64,000 bases of DNA, taken from the NCBI GenBank assembly GCA_022494885.1, contig JAGVSM010004879.1, positions 1 to 64,000 on the forward strand, written 5' to 3'. The notes beneath the pieces were generated by a model, which had not been told where the DNA came from, did no database searches, and saw only the letters and a program-made list of their open reading frames with translations. A program made the translations under genes and the position numbers. Below are positions 23,816-33,710 of the stretch, piece by piece (within the stretch, counting starts at the first letter, position 1; the number at the start of each line of letters is the position of its first letter). The stretch is from Micrasema longulum (taxonomy: Eukaryota > Arthropoda > Insecta > Trichoptera > Brachycentridae).

Positions 23816-24619
23816 GATGCGGGGCGAGAAATAGCCGGGGGTGAAACCCTAGGGCTTCTACGATATAGTAGACTGTATTTTAAATTTAATATAACAAGTG
23901 AATATCCTTGATGTATGGTATGCAATGTCAATCAGTCACAACCCCAACAAATGAAATGGATTATAATGGAAGCCACTAAGCTAGTTTGTTTTTGATAGAA
24001 TTGCGGTCCAACTGGTCAATTGCAAGCGTCTCCAACACTAGGACAGGCCCTCAATCTGGAGCTGAACACTGGTGGTTGATGGAAACAAAGTCTATGAAGC
24101 GGCACACGTTCAACGAAATAATATATACGACACGAGGTCTTGCTGTGGCGGGTTATCAAAGGATACTGGAGGTGGAAAGTGAACAGTTGTTGTGAGTAAA
24201 AGGGATATTGAAGTGTGACAATGATTGACAAATGCACATCCACATAATTTGCAACCCCCATTGGTTAAAAGAGTTTATGTCTGATTGAAGAAAAAAAACA
24301 GTCTTGTAAAGTTTGAATTATTTTAAGAATTTTGTTGTCGTCCGCGAAGAGCCAAAAGCGAAAGACACAATAGAAAAAATATAAAATCTCTACGTTTTAT
24401 CATTGCCAATAACTTACCCACATCTGAAAGTGCACAGAACACTGCATAAGAACCCCGGTTGCAGCATATCTCGACCGTATTTGTTTTAATATGAAAGAAA
24501 AATTTCCAATGTCCTGCTTCAAGTCTCAGACCTGAGAACATGAAATATTGCGATGAAAGACCATTTGACAGTGCTAAAAAGATTTTTTGTGCTATTTTGA
24601 AAGGGTTACATTTTTTTAG
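23816..24619. other. Unassigned region
   Basis: Small overlapping frames at 23,986-24,260 lie on both strands. I recognise no domain or repeat. Confidence 0.3.
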
Positions 24620-24745
24620 ATGTTATGATATTGAAACTTTCCGGTTTTGAGAGAAAATGCTTGAGGAGAATATTAGGTATCAGGTCGTTCGATTTCATAA
24701 CTAACATTGAAATCCAACGAGTTTTTTTAGGCTACGGCGGCGAAC
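24620..24745 (+). pseudogene. Non-LTR ORF2 C-terminal fragment
   Basis: The frame starting near 24,622 gives LKLSGFERKCLRRILGIRSF then DFITNIEIQ. This fits the xxFxxKCLRxIxGIxWxDxVTNxE pattern found after the RT domain in several non-LTR ORF2 proteins. It breaks off after ~40 residues, just before the family Z tail on the other strand. Confidence 0.6.
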
Positions 24746-24859
24746 CTGGCTTGGGCGCGTGTTGCGGATGCCTCAGAAGAGCTTTCACCTATCTTGCCTC
24801 GTCTTTACACCTGCGGGCTCCTGCCATCCTGGAAGACCGTCGATGACGATTTTTCGGCA

Positions 24860-24965
24860 TTATTTAACTTTTTTGTACATCACGCAAATTGTACATTGGC
24901 GATTTTATTGCCAAATGGCAATTTCTTCCAACCAACCAATAAAATATAAGTTTTATTTTTATAAT
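24860..24965 (-). repeat. Family Z 3' UTR tail, copy 2a
   Basis: The reverse complement carries TTTTATTGGTTGGTTGGAAG, AAATTGCCATTTGGCAATAA and CGCCAATGTACAATTTGCG, the Z 3' end seen at 50,590-50,680 and 53,590-53,660. The related ORF end lies at 25,680-26,050 on the same strand, so ~0.7 kb of other sequence seems to separate the two parts. Confidence 0.75.
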
Positions 24966-25679
24966 TCAAGTTACAAAACCTATTAAACATAAAATAAAAA
25001 AAATAAAAGACAATGATGTACAAATTATTGTATTGTAAACTAGCGGACCCGACAGACTTTATACAGCCCGAACTTTGGCTTGCCTGCTGTTAGCTCGGAA
25101 AAATACTTTTCATTGATAAATAAGTACCTAGGTACTTGTTGATGATTGAATTTCAGAATTAAAAATTATTACTATTCCAATATTAATTTTAAGTAGGTAC
25201 CTAGGTACTTATTAAGGGTCGAATTCCATAACATAAAATAAATCATTTTCAAATATAGAATTATTTTTGCAAATATTGAACTCGGTTCTTCTCACCAACC
25301 AATGCACCAAGAGGTGCATTTTATTCATGAATGCAATTTCCAAAGATGTATTGAATATCAGTTCATATTATTTTAGTATTACCAAAAATCCAGTAAAAAG
25401 AAATAAATGGGATAAAATTATAAGGAATGTAAGGAAAGAATTTGATTGGGATCTATGAAAAGTGAATGCTGTTTAAACATTTAAAAACAAACTTTTTTTA
25501 AAACACAAAAAAACAACATCCTTCCATTTTTTTTTGTATATGTATTCTCGTCAAATGCAACCCTGGTAGGTCGACTTTTTTTTACAGATTCGACTGAAAA
25601 TTTTAATATCTACAAACACGCGCAGTGCTATGATCTCCATTTCACTGAAAACCGCATGTGAATCGGTTAAGTCGTTTAC
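24966..25679. other. Unassigned segment between two family Z parts
   Basis: A pair of GTAGGTACCTAGGTACTT-type words occurs at ~25,125 and 25,194. The rest is AT-rich. It may be an insertion into the Z copy. Confidence 0.35.
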
Positions 25680-26050
25680 TCGATGGGAAAAAGGAAAAAA
25701 GCGTTAATAGGAAAAGAGGAGGGATTAAGAAAGAGAAAGATGTTTTTTCAGATGTAATTTAAACGGAGATACTGTAGAACATCTTTGATAGTGGATAAGA
25801 AATGATTCCGCCATGATAGTTAGAGATGAAAAATGAATTGTGGATGTGTATTAGTAGGGTGCTTTCAGAATTAGGATGAAGCAAAAAGGTAAACCATGAA
25901 CTGATAAGCGTTGAAATTTTTCTTTTAAAAATTTCGTTGATATTTAATTTTGCGGAACTAAGGGACGCGGGATTGACGTGAGAGGAGACGAGAGTTCTGG
26001 CTAGCGATAAGGTCTCTTTGGTCCTTTTCACACATACCACTCCAATCCAA
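25680..26050 (-). pseudogene. Non-LTR family Z ORF2 end, copy 2b
   Basis: The reverse complement reads AAATTTCAACGCTTATCAGT and TCATGGTTTACC, then CACCCTACTAATACACATCC, ATCATGGCGGAATCATTTC and TTTCTCTTTCTTAATCCCTC. It is collinear with 50,200-50,470. The protein frame is broken. Confidence 0.7.
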
Positions 26051-26439
26051 CCGGCCCAGTAATTTTACCGAGTACTTCCTACAAACGCATACAAAATGTG
26101 TCACCCTTTGTAGGGTGTACCGCTAAAATTAAGGCCAGGTGGATTGGCGTGGCATGTAGGAAAAGGGCCTTTGAGGTATCCGGTGATGTGAATGATAAAT
26201 TTATAAATTTAATGATGATGATTCATTAAAATTAATAACTTTATCAAAACTGGACATCGTGTTTTTTAGTTTATCAAATATTTCAATTTTAGGGTTATTT
26301 TTATGTTGGTAAAGATGAATTTGTTAAAAAAATAAGAACAAATTGTGGTAAAACGGGGTTAGAAATTTGAACCTCTGATCTAAAGTCTGCAACACTTTTA
26401 CGGGACCACAACTCATCTGTCTCAATCAGTTGTATATTT
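26051..26439. other. Unassigned AT-rich spacer
   Basis: Nothing recognised beyond low-complexity AT sequence. Confidence 0.3.
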
Positions 26440-26645
26440 TCTCTAGTTAAATCACGTCTAAAGAAACACCACCCTTTTTTTCTGAATCTTCCTTTTCTCT
26501 CTATATTCCTTTTTCCTTAAAATAATAGTGTTGATTTAAAATTATATTGACGTTTAAATATTCATATTTATGTAAATACTTTTATTTTATTAGTTAGTTG
26601 AAACAAATTGTCATTTAGCATTAAACCAATGAACAAATATATATA
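26440..26645 (+). repeat. Family Z 3' end, copy 3
   Basis: It contains CACGTCTAAAGAAACACCAC, TTTTTCCTTAAAATAATAGT and TTATTAGTTAGTTGAAACAA then TTGTCATTTAGCATTAAACC. These are degenerate versions of the Z tail. A (TA)n run follows at 26,640-26,662. Confidence 0.65.
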
Positions 26646-26689
26646 CATATATATATATATATTAATAATCCAAATATACTGTGCTGTTT

Positions 26690-26826
26690 GTATGTTACCA
26701 ATAATTAAAGTAAAGCAAAATCCCATGCACTGTTTTCCGCCCTTAGAAGCCGTACTTATGCAAGTCAGAATTCTCCCAATTTTAGGGCAATTCTCTTGCT
26801 AAATACGGCTTCTGCAGATAATATCA
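26690..26826 (+). repeat. Short hairpin repeat T, copy 1
   Basis: The inner inverted ends are AGAAGCCGTA (~26,748) and TACGGCTTCT (~26,804), with a second nested pair (GGCAATTCTCTTGC and a degenerate partner). The same ~130 bp is inverted at 30,896-31,026. It encodes nothing visible. It could be a tiny foldback element. Confidence 0.6.
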
Positions 26827-27869
26827 ACCTATTTTTTGTACATATCAGCAGTTAAGAAGCTATCTGCTTTTCATTCATAGCTGGTCCTAGATATTGTAAT
26901 AAATATGGCAAAGGGAAACTGCAATTCAGTATTCCTAAAATATTTAACATGTCAAATACAGGAGTGAGGCGTATGCCCAAATTATGACTAATGGAGAAAA
27001 AAAAAGTATTAATTATAGTTTTTAATCTTTTTTAATGGAAAAAAATATGATATAATACGTAATTTAAAAAAAAATGATTAATGTAGGTTGATTATGAAAA
27101 ATCAAAGCAACTCGTAAGAATCTACTGCCGAGTTGTATGCTTACAATTCAGCAGGACATTAATTTAAGACTTTTGTGTAAATATTTTTGAAAAATATACT
27201 TGAAAATTTATTCACTTCTATGTTTACAGTTTGTATTAAGTGATGTGATAAACAACCCGTAAAGTAACGCAGACTACAATTATTGTCAAATAATTATTTT
27301 TTTGCTTTGTACGTCTTTGTGAATTGCATTATTTCTAGGCAATCAAATACAGAGTTGAATATTTCAATCGGTTACGTAAAACCAAACATTTCTCAAATTT
27401 ATTCATTCATTAAATTATTCATATTTTCTGTATTCAATTATAATTATGCTAGTTTCAAATAATTATACGCGGCTCAAAACAATCCTACTTTTGGCAACTG
27501 TATAAGAACAATGCGTAGACGTAGATTCTTATCCAAGGCTCGCCTCGAACTGACAAAGAAAATTAAATGAATCTTGAATAGCTGATTAGCCCCCCCTCCT
27601 TCCTCCTATCCCATTCCTCCGTAGCGTGCCAACACACACATAGAAACGCGAAGAAAATTTCATAAAAGGTTATTAAAATTATAGCCTGGGTATTCCGCTC
27701 CTTGAAAAATATACGCCACACTAATTTGAAATGGCCTGCTTTATGAGAACCCAGGCATAAAATGTACAAGGTAATATAAACCACACGTTCAAATATTTAT
27801 GTTACATACATGTTTTAAGTATATATTTTGAGGATATACGGTGGCAGAGCGATTTGTTTAATAAACATT
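26827..27869. other. Unassigned AT-rich region
   Basis: No RT, SINE or MITE match. The frame at 27,563-27,784 (minus) has no recognised motif. Confidence 0.35.
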
Positions 27870-28230
27870 TGACTTTTTTTGTTACTCTCTCATAGTTGCC
27901 TCCTCGAATGGTATACAAAATAACAACCGCACGTCGCGTCGGACTGATTATGCCTAGCTAAAATCGATGAAATCAAAGTCTTATAGGCCGTTTTCTGCAC
28001 CCCAAAGCTTAACATATTTTTTTTTTCTTTTTAAGTTTCACAATAAATTTTTTTAGCTCGTTACTTTATGCATTTTTCTAAAATCCTTATCATATTTGTG
28101 TGCCATACGTCTGAAGACGGCAGATAAAACTGGGTTCTTTTAAGGGTTTTGGATGGTCTTAGCTACCATTAAAAACTGTTTAGGTACTATACAAAAAAGA
28201 AAACGTTGATGGTAAATAGCTATAGTAAAT
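27870..28230 (+). repeat. Dispersed repeat S, copy 1
   Basis: CGGACTGATTATGCCTAGCT, GAAGACGGCAGATAAAACT and AAGGGTTTTGGATGGTCTTA recur in order at 59,865-60,110 (GGACTGATTATACTTAGCTA, GGAAGATGGCAAATAAAACT, AAGGGTTTTTGGATGGTCTT). The two copies are in the same orientation. No coding was identified. Confidence 0.6.
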
Positions 28231-28949
28231 AAAAAGTCGTTGCTCTAGTGACATAATCCAGGCAGAAAATACGAGAATACGTTTGTTAGCTCATTAGCTT
28301 TCAGGCTTTTTACACCGATAACAGAAGGAATGTTGTGGACTGTATAAAAATTGTACTCACTTTTAAATTCTTCCGTGTGTGTGTCTTTTATGAAGCACTT
28401 CAATTTTTCTATTGCACAGATACCGGTATCGTGAAGATGTTGATGAGATATATGTTTTAGGCTGGTAACAAAGGACGTCATAGATTTTTATACAAAACGC
28501 TGATAGCATAAAGCGCGCACAATAGTGAAAGGAAATTTCACAGAAAAAAAATCTCTCAATGCGTATGGAGAGAGGACCAGGGCGTATTTACTCCTATGAA
28601 TAGTAAATAGACTTCCGGGCGAAATAAAGACAAGCTAAATGAAAAAAGATAAAGTTTATCCTTTTTGCTTCAATTCTAAGTTAAGTGCGTAAAAAAAGGA
28701 AAGCAAATAATTTAAAACAGAGTTCAAAAAAGTGTTTGTTTATTATTTTATATATATTTTGGTATCAAAAAATACTTGATTTACTTGTATTTATTTTTTT
28801 TACTTTATTGATATATTTTTAATTAATTATTTATTTTTATGCATATATTATAATATTTTGTTACCAAAACAATTCAAGAGAGAAATCATTGCAATAAAAC
28901 TGCTTTTATAGTTTGGCGGCAATTAAATAATTGTTAAAAAAAATGCGTA
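28231..28949. other. Unassigned; one uninterpreted minus-strand frame
   Basis: A 78-codon minus-strand frame (28,245-28,481; MTSFVTSLKHISHQHLHDTG...) has non-repetitive composition but no motif I know. I do not call a gene. Confidence 0.25.
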
Positions 28950-28996
28950 TGTAAAAATTTTCTAAATGTTATTAAATATTTGTATATAACCACTTA

Positions 28997-29053
28997 CCGA
29001 CTTTTCTTTGTCTACCGGTTAAGAGACGTACCCGTCTCTTTATCAGGACACCA
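28997..29053 (-). ncRNA. Decayed hammerhead motif (mirror copy)
   Basis: The minus strand keeps stem II (GAGACG/CGTCTC), stem III CCGG, TA and the stem I arms. The core is changed, with CTGATAA in place of CTGANGA and TTAA in place of GAAA. It should be inactive. Confidence 0.5.
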
Positions 29054-29161
29054 ATTAAACCAACAGTAAATGCATGTGATGTTGGTTTTATATTTTTGTG
29101 CAACAACTATGGTGAAGGTGTATAGTAGGTTTTGCATGTTGGTTTGCATGTTGGTTTGATT

Positions 29162-29207
29162 GGTGTCCTGACGAAGAGACGGGTACGTCTCGAAACCGGT
29201 AGACATA
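29162..29207 (+). ncRNA. Hammerhead ribozyme candidate with intact core
   Basis: The core CTGACGA (29,168-29,174) is followed by stem II GAGACG/CGTCTC (29,176-29,181 with 29,186-29,191, loop GGTA), then GAAA (29,192-29,195) and a minimal stem III CC/GG. The cleavage-site TA is at 29,200-29,201. Stem I pairs GTGTC (29,163-29,167) with GACAT (29,202-29,206), including one G-T wobble. One extra A (29,175) lies between the core and stem II. The palindromic ACCGGT in stem III would allow pairing between two ribozymes, as described for minimal hammerheads. Activity is inferred, not shown. Confidence 0.6.
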
Positions 29208-29300
29208 GAAAAGTCGGTAAGTGGTTATATACAAATATTTTATAACATTTAGTAACATATTTGACCACAAAGTCAATGCTTTAAATATTAATAAAAATTT

Positions 29301-29984
29301 TCAATAAAAATTAATTTAAAAAATGGAACCCTAATTGACCGAAATAGATACTATGCAGATGAGATGTATGATAAAGACTTTTCAGCGTAACACTTGAAGC
29401 AATGTGACTTGCTCACAGGAGGGTAGGACAACAATCAGAATTAGGAAGGATGTGGGTAGAATCGGGATATTAACAGCCTCATATGAGTTGCAAATATAAA
29501 AAAATAAAATTGAGTACCTAACGACGTTTGTATGAAGAAAAATCAAACCGCGCAAAGCCTTTCATATAAAAACCTCGTAATGGCGCCCGAGATTTTAAAT
29601 GATTGAAATATATTTGTGATTGTTCCGCAAGTAATAAATAGTACACGCAAAGCGTATTTTGTACTGGCCCAAGGTCTTTATTCAATATTTTACCGAAGGA
29701 CATTTAAAATATAATTTATGAAAATATCTTTCAATTTCTTTGAAATATCAATTCGTTAGTTTTTTGAGCGATTTAAAAAAAAACTAGCTGTTAACTCAAA
29801 GAATATGAAGCTAAGTCTCATTTTGTGGACTTTGTATTTTGCGAGTTTTTTTCATTAGATCTTTTTCAATCGTTACTCAACTTTATAATATATACATACA
29901 CATCATCCGCTGTCCGTCCATAAATTGGATCGAACCATTAAACGCGTTGTTCAAATGTTTATCAAAATTTATGTTATTGTAAAT
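29301..29984. other. Unassigned AT-rich spacer
   Basis: Nothing recognised. A TCAAACCGCGCAAAGCC word near 29,544 recurs loosely at 60,205. Confidence 0.3.
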
Positions 29985-30175
29985 TATTTTATTTGTAGTA
30001 TTCTTTAATACTTATTCATGCCCTCACTTTCTATTGTGTTGTATCCCAACTCAATACAGGGCTCTTTGCCTCATAGAGTTAGGGATATATAAATATGAAT
30101 AACTCCCTAGGGAAGAAATCCAATCCAGCTAGTCTGCAAGCATTTGAACATACTCAAACATTGTTGAGTTAAAAT
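29985..30175. repeat. Repeat X copy 2 joined to a repeat Y fragment
   Basis: Repeat X (TATTGTGTTGTATCCCAACT, CAGGGCTCTTTGCCTCATAG) spans ~29,985-30,090. It is followed by a minus-orientation Y piece (AACTCCCTAGGGAAGAAATC, GAACATACTCAAACATTG) at 30,100-30,170. Confidence 0.55.
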
Positions 30176-30279
30176 CAATTTAATTTACGATTTATGAAAT
30201 TTGAAAAAAAAACTCGTTTATTAACAAAAAAGTAATGCTTTTTGTATGAGCAAAACCGTTTTAAGGCGTTTTTTTTCGG

Positions 30280-30429
30280 GAATGTGGAGAAGTAATAAAT
30301 TACAGCACAGAACACTCGGCTTGCAAAAAAAAATGCATTCAATGTTTGTGTTCTCGCCGGGAATTAAACCCGGAGCCTTCCGTTCATGAGTTAAGCATCT
30401 TATCTTAACCACTACACCACGAAGGCTCA
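30280..30429 (-). mobile_element. SINE family C, copy 1
   Basis: On the minus strand it has GAGCCTTCGTGGTGTAGTGG (A box), AACGGAAGGCTCCGGGTTTA and ATTCCCGGCGAGAACACAAA (B box region), then AGTGTTCTGTGCTGTAATTT. It is collinear with 34,346-34,520. The 69-codon frame covering it is an artefact. Confidence 0.75.
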
Positions 30430-30895
30430 TAATATTGTATTATATTGTAGGTTCTACATCCCACAATGAGTTATTATAGAAATATTGCATGTTTAATCAT
30501 GTATTTATATGGCTACTCGTATATTTATTTATTTACTTTACATTTGTGGTCTGCATTATTGCAAACTCTCTTCTTTAGTTCTTGTATGTTCAATGGACTA
30601 TTTTGTAAATTTCACAAAAACTTTTTTTTGTTTTTAAAGTCAAATAAATCAAATCAGTAAGTGGAGATTGGCACTCAAAAAATGCTAAAAATACTATTTA
30701 ATAACGGAAAAAAGTATATTTTTTTGGCTACATGAACGCGTAATAAGATAATGAACATATTGGCATTCATAACTCTACTTAGCTCAAAATTGTCTATTGA
30801 ACATACATGAAATAGGGCAGCGAACTTTAAATATAAATTAGATAATTAATAAAAATCTGGTAGCTGTTAAACTGCCGATACGTGCAGAAAAAGAG
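30430..30895. other. Unassigned AT-rich spacer
   Basis: No supported feature. Confidence 0.3.
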
Positions 30896-31026
30896 ATCTT
30901 TATTATCTGCAGAAGCCGTATTCAGCAAGCGAATCGCCCTATTAATGGGAGAATTCTGACATGCATCTGTACGGCTTTTGGATACGTAAAACAGTGCATG
31001 AGATCTAACTCTAGTGTAATTATTGG
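30896..31026 (-). repeat. Short hairpin repeat T, copy 2
   Basis: Inverted relative to 26,690-26,826. It has CTGCAGAAGCCGTATTCAGC, GGGAGAATTCTGACATGCAT and AAAACAGTGCATGAGAT. The internal inverted ends are AGAAGCCGTA and TACGGCTTTT. Confidence 0.6.
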
Positions 31027-31059
31027 TTGATCTGACTGATCTCTTTCAGTATATTTGGA

Positions 31060-31325
31060 TTTTATATACTTCCAGAAATCAGCTTATAAAAATGTTTCTC
31101 CAGAAAAATTTGACGACGAGATTCGAGGGTGTTGTAATCCAGCATCTCTGCTAGAAATAATGATGGATATAAGAATGAATAATTTTTATTTTCTTCCAAA
31201 TATATGTATCGCAAAAATCGCTTTTGAATCTTATACATTTCATGGATGTGGTTTGATTTAGAAGGGACACAAATTATGGAACAGTAAACTAGTATGCTGC
31301 GGACTAGTGTATCATACAATGTACA
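31060..31325 (-). pseudogene. Non-LTR RT C-terminal fragment
   Basis: The minus-strand frame reads YDTLVRSILVYCSIICVP, then HIHEMYKIQKRFLRYIY and FLAEMLDYNTLESRRQIF. This matches the LVRPxLEYCSxxWxP...IExxQKRFxRxxx and LExRR blocks downstream of RT in Jockey/I-type ORF2. It ends at 31,319, a few bases before the MITE-1 terminus, so the MITE probably inserted into it. Confidence 0.75.
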
Positions 31326-31944
31326 AATGAGGAATTCCTGCCCAACCCAAAATTAAATTTAAAAAATGTTTTCTTGTACACGTGAATATTTAAAAATTTT
31401 GGAGTAGGATGAAATATCTCAAAAACGCACCCAAAAATAAATTAAAAATGTTAAAAATAGTATTCATTTCAAAATCGTAAATAATGACGTCACTCCTTAT
31501 CTACACGTAGTATTTCCGGTTTCCGCTTTAAAGCCCCCGCACTTTGTAATGAACGTTTTGACCATAGAAAAAAAAGAGTATGATTTGTATAATTTGACAT
31601 TTCAACAAGAGATTATGTCAACTTTCTAGGTTTTTCTAAATCGAAACGTTCGTAAAAACAACCATAACATAGAAATGAGCAAATTACGATCAACTAAATG
31701 AAGTAATCAAAGCAATATTCCATAGATTCTTGTCAGGTCAGTGAAAGTAAGAACGCCAACCGTTTCATGACGTCACTACTGAAAAGTGACACACTGATTA
31801 CAGTCATTTGGCGCGGTATTTGATAAATGTAACTTTAAAAAATCATATATTTCTAAATAACGCACAAAAAAAAAGTTTTTTTGCTTAGTTAAATAGTACG
31901 CTAATAGAAAATAAATCAATTAGAAAACAGTGGAATTCCTCATT
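31326..31944 (-). mobile_element. MITE-1 copy 2, uninterrupted, 619 bp
   Basis: Terminal inverted repeats are AATGAGGAATTCC and GGAATTCCTCATT. The interior carries AATAATGACGTCACTCC, CCGCTTTAAAGCCCCCGC, CCTAGAAAGTTGACATAAT (in reverse complement) and ATGACGTCACTACTGAAAAG. It is inverted relative to 12,779-15,871 and shows the empty site where the Jockey-like element landed in that copy. No open frame of note. Confidence 0.85.
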
Positions 31945-32046
31945 GCAGTGGTACTATTATTGAAATATCTAGAGCTTCGAACTACAAATCCAAGCATCTT
32001 ACTAGATTAATCTACAACCCTAGTAATATGTTATATAAATATAAAA

Positions 32047-32200
32047 CTAGGTTATGGTCCCATCCCCAACAAGGACTCACAAGTCCGAGGTTCAAACCCC
32101 GTACGCCACAACACACTGCTCATTTTCCAGCAGTTGTTTGCGACTTTTAGATCGTGGCCTCAAAATCAGTATATTTTGGTAACTACTCTTACCAATTACT
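32047..32200 (+). mobile_element. tRNA-like SINE remnant
   Basis: AAGTCCGAGGTTCAAACCCC resembles a B-box arm, and GTCCCATCCCCAACAAGGAC a weak A-box half. The tail GGCCTCAAAATCAGTA recalls SINE D at 11,756. Strongly degenerate. Confidence 0.35.
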
Positions 32201-33000
32201 TAAATACATATTTATTAATTTTGTGGTATTTGTTTCTGTCCGAGCATATAAAACCTACAGTTCTTTGTGTCAAAAAGAACCAGAAACCTTGACAAGTGTT
32301 TTTGATTAGATGACTATTTTTAGGTTAAGAATCCTGAATAATGAAAGAAATAAGTCATTTTTAAAATTGTAATCAATTATGAATATTACGGTTATGGGTT
32401 AATTAAAATGTACTTTGAAAACAACTCTCCCATAAACGTATTTGATGTGTGTTTTTATTGCTAGCCAAAAAGCTTTCATAGAGTTGAAAAAACGCTTTTC
32501 AACCCTTGAAACGAGTTTTGAGGGGTTTATTAATTAACTCTATTTTCGAACCTCGTTTTTGTAAGTGTGTAAGGTATTCATATTTTTTGTTCTTCTGAAA
32601 CATACAAGAAATCTTTCAATGTGAGCTTCGGGACCTGTATAATTAATCAAAAACCTTTTTTTCATAATTTTATTTTCATGTTTAATATCAATAGGCCGGA
32701 TTGGGGAGAAAAATATTGTTTGAATAAAAATATGATTTATCGGGTATTGAGAAAGGACTCCGACGACCTTTACAAAAAAATTCTTTTATCCTGTTATGTT
32801 AAAGAGTTTATTTAAATAACAATCAATGAAAATGTAATTTGAGAAGCATGAAGATTAAAGAAAGTCCATAGAAATAACCTTTAAGCCTAAAATGTTTGCA
32901 AAAGGAGACGAATATAATATTACATTATATTCACTGTTGGAAGTGATTTGTCGTATGCGTATTATTTTTTAAATATTTACTATACTTTATAAACGGCAGG
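32201..33000. other. Unassigned AT-rich region
   Basis: A 64-codon frame at 32,621-32,815 has no known motif. Confidence 0.3.
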
Positions 33001-33145
33001 TACCGTGGCGCAGTTGGCTAGACGGCCATCTGAGAAACTGGCGTCACGGGTTCAATTACCGCCAGTTACAAGAGGAAAAATTTAAGAAAGTTTTTTTTCT
33101 CAATTAGTCTGGGTGTTGTGGTGTGTTTTTCATTACCTCCTTTAA
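33001..33145 (+). mobile_element. SINE family A, copy 2 (3'-truncated)
   Basis: TACCGTGGCGCAGTTGGCTA (A box), GTCACGGGTTCAATTACCGC (B box, slightly changed) and TCTCAATTAGTCTGGGTGTT. It stops after CATTACCTCC, without the GCGGGTTA end motif. Confidence 0.75.
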
Positions 33146-33364
33146 ATAAGTAAGAAAAAATTTTTTAGGCAAAAAATACAAAATAAAAAACGAAACGAAA
33201 TACCTAACCAAAAAAGAGACAATCTTGGTGTTGATGTTGGAGTATGCGCAAACTATAAATCTAGTTTTGGAAGTTGCGTTATTTTTTGCGTTTTTTATAA
33301 TGTACTAGTACCTATGTACAATGTTTATATTTACTTCAAAGGAATATTAATTTATTTCTTATTC

Positions 33365-33536
33365 ATATTTAAAGCATTAACTTTGTGGTGAAACTTTTAA
33401 CTAAATGTCATTAAATATTTTAATATTACCACTTACCGACTTTTCTATGTCGACCGGTTTCGAGACGTACACATCTCTTAACTCATAACTTAATCAGTGC
33501 TTGTAAGGGTTTCTTATTAAATCGCATAACGTGCTG
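33365..33536 (-). mobile_element. Hammerhead-type repeat, left half (copy 3)
   Basis: The minus strand has GTACGTCTCGAAACCGGTCG and ACATAGAAAAGTCGGTAAGT, then CCACAAAGTTAATGCTTTAA at the far end. The GAAA and stem III are kept, but the CTGANGA block is lost (GAGTTAAGA) and the cleavage site reads TC. The unit breaks at ~33,536, where repeat X was inserted. Confidence 0.6.
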
Positions 33537-33710
33537 GTTTTATTTTTTTTATTTTTGCTATTATTTAACAATGTACATGCTTTCACTTTCCATTATGTTG
33601 TATCCTAACTCAACACAAGGCTCTTGGCCTCATAGAGTTTGTGATATGTAATTATCTTTTTTGTTATATTTATGTTTTTGTATGAATAAATAAATATAAA
33701 TCAATATGTG
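33537..33710 (+). repeat. Repeat X copy 3, inserted in the hammerhead repeat
   Basis: CACTTTCCATTATGTTGTAT, CCTAACTCAACACAAGGCTC and TTGGCCTCATAGAGTTTGTG, ending in GAATAAATAAATATAAAT. The AATAAATA tail argues for a retroposed origin. The right-hand half of the disrupted element resumes at ~33,710 with GTATTGCATGTTGGTTTGAT. Confidence 0.55.

Larger units (their letters stand above)
28950..29300. mobile_element. Head-to-head hammerhead-bearing repeat pair (Penelope-like or retrozyme type)
   Basis: Two copies of a ~110-bp unit face each other: minus-strand 28,950-29,064 and plus-strand 29,141-29,300. Each unit, read outward, has a hammerhead-like motif followed by GTCGGTAAGTGGTTATATAC and AATATT..TAACATTTAG. 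The plus copy continues to CACAAAGTCAATGCTTTAAA. The spacer has a tandem GCATGTTGGTTT duplication. Known Penelope-like elements carry such ribozymes in terminal repeats, which may be direct or inverted. No Penelope RT is visible here. Confidence 0.65.

Noticed and set aside
24860..24965. A separate inverted-repeat element
   Set aside because: It matches the known family Z 3' tail in several other places.
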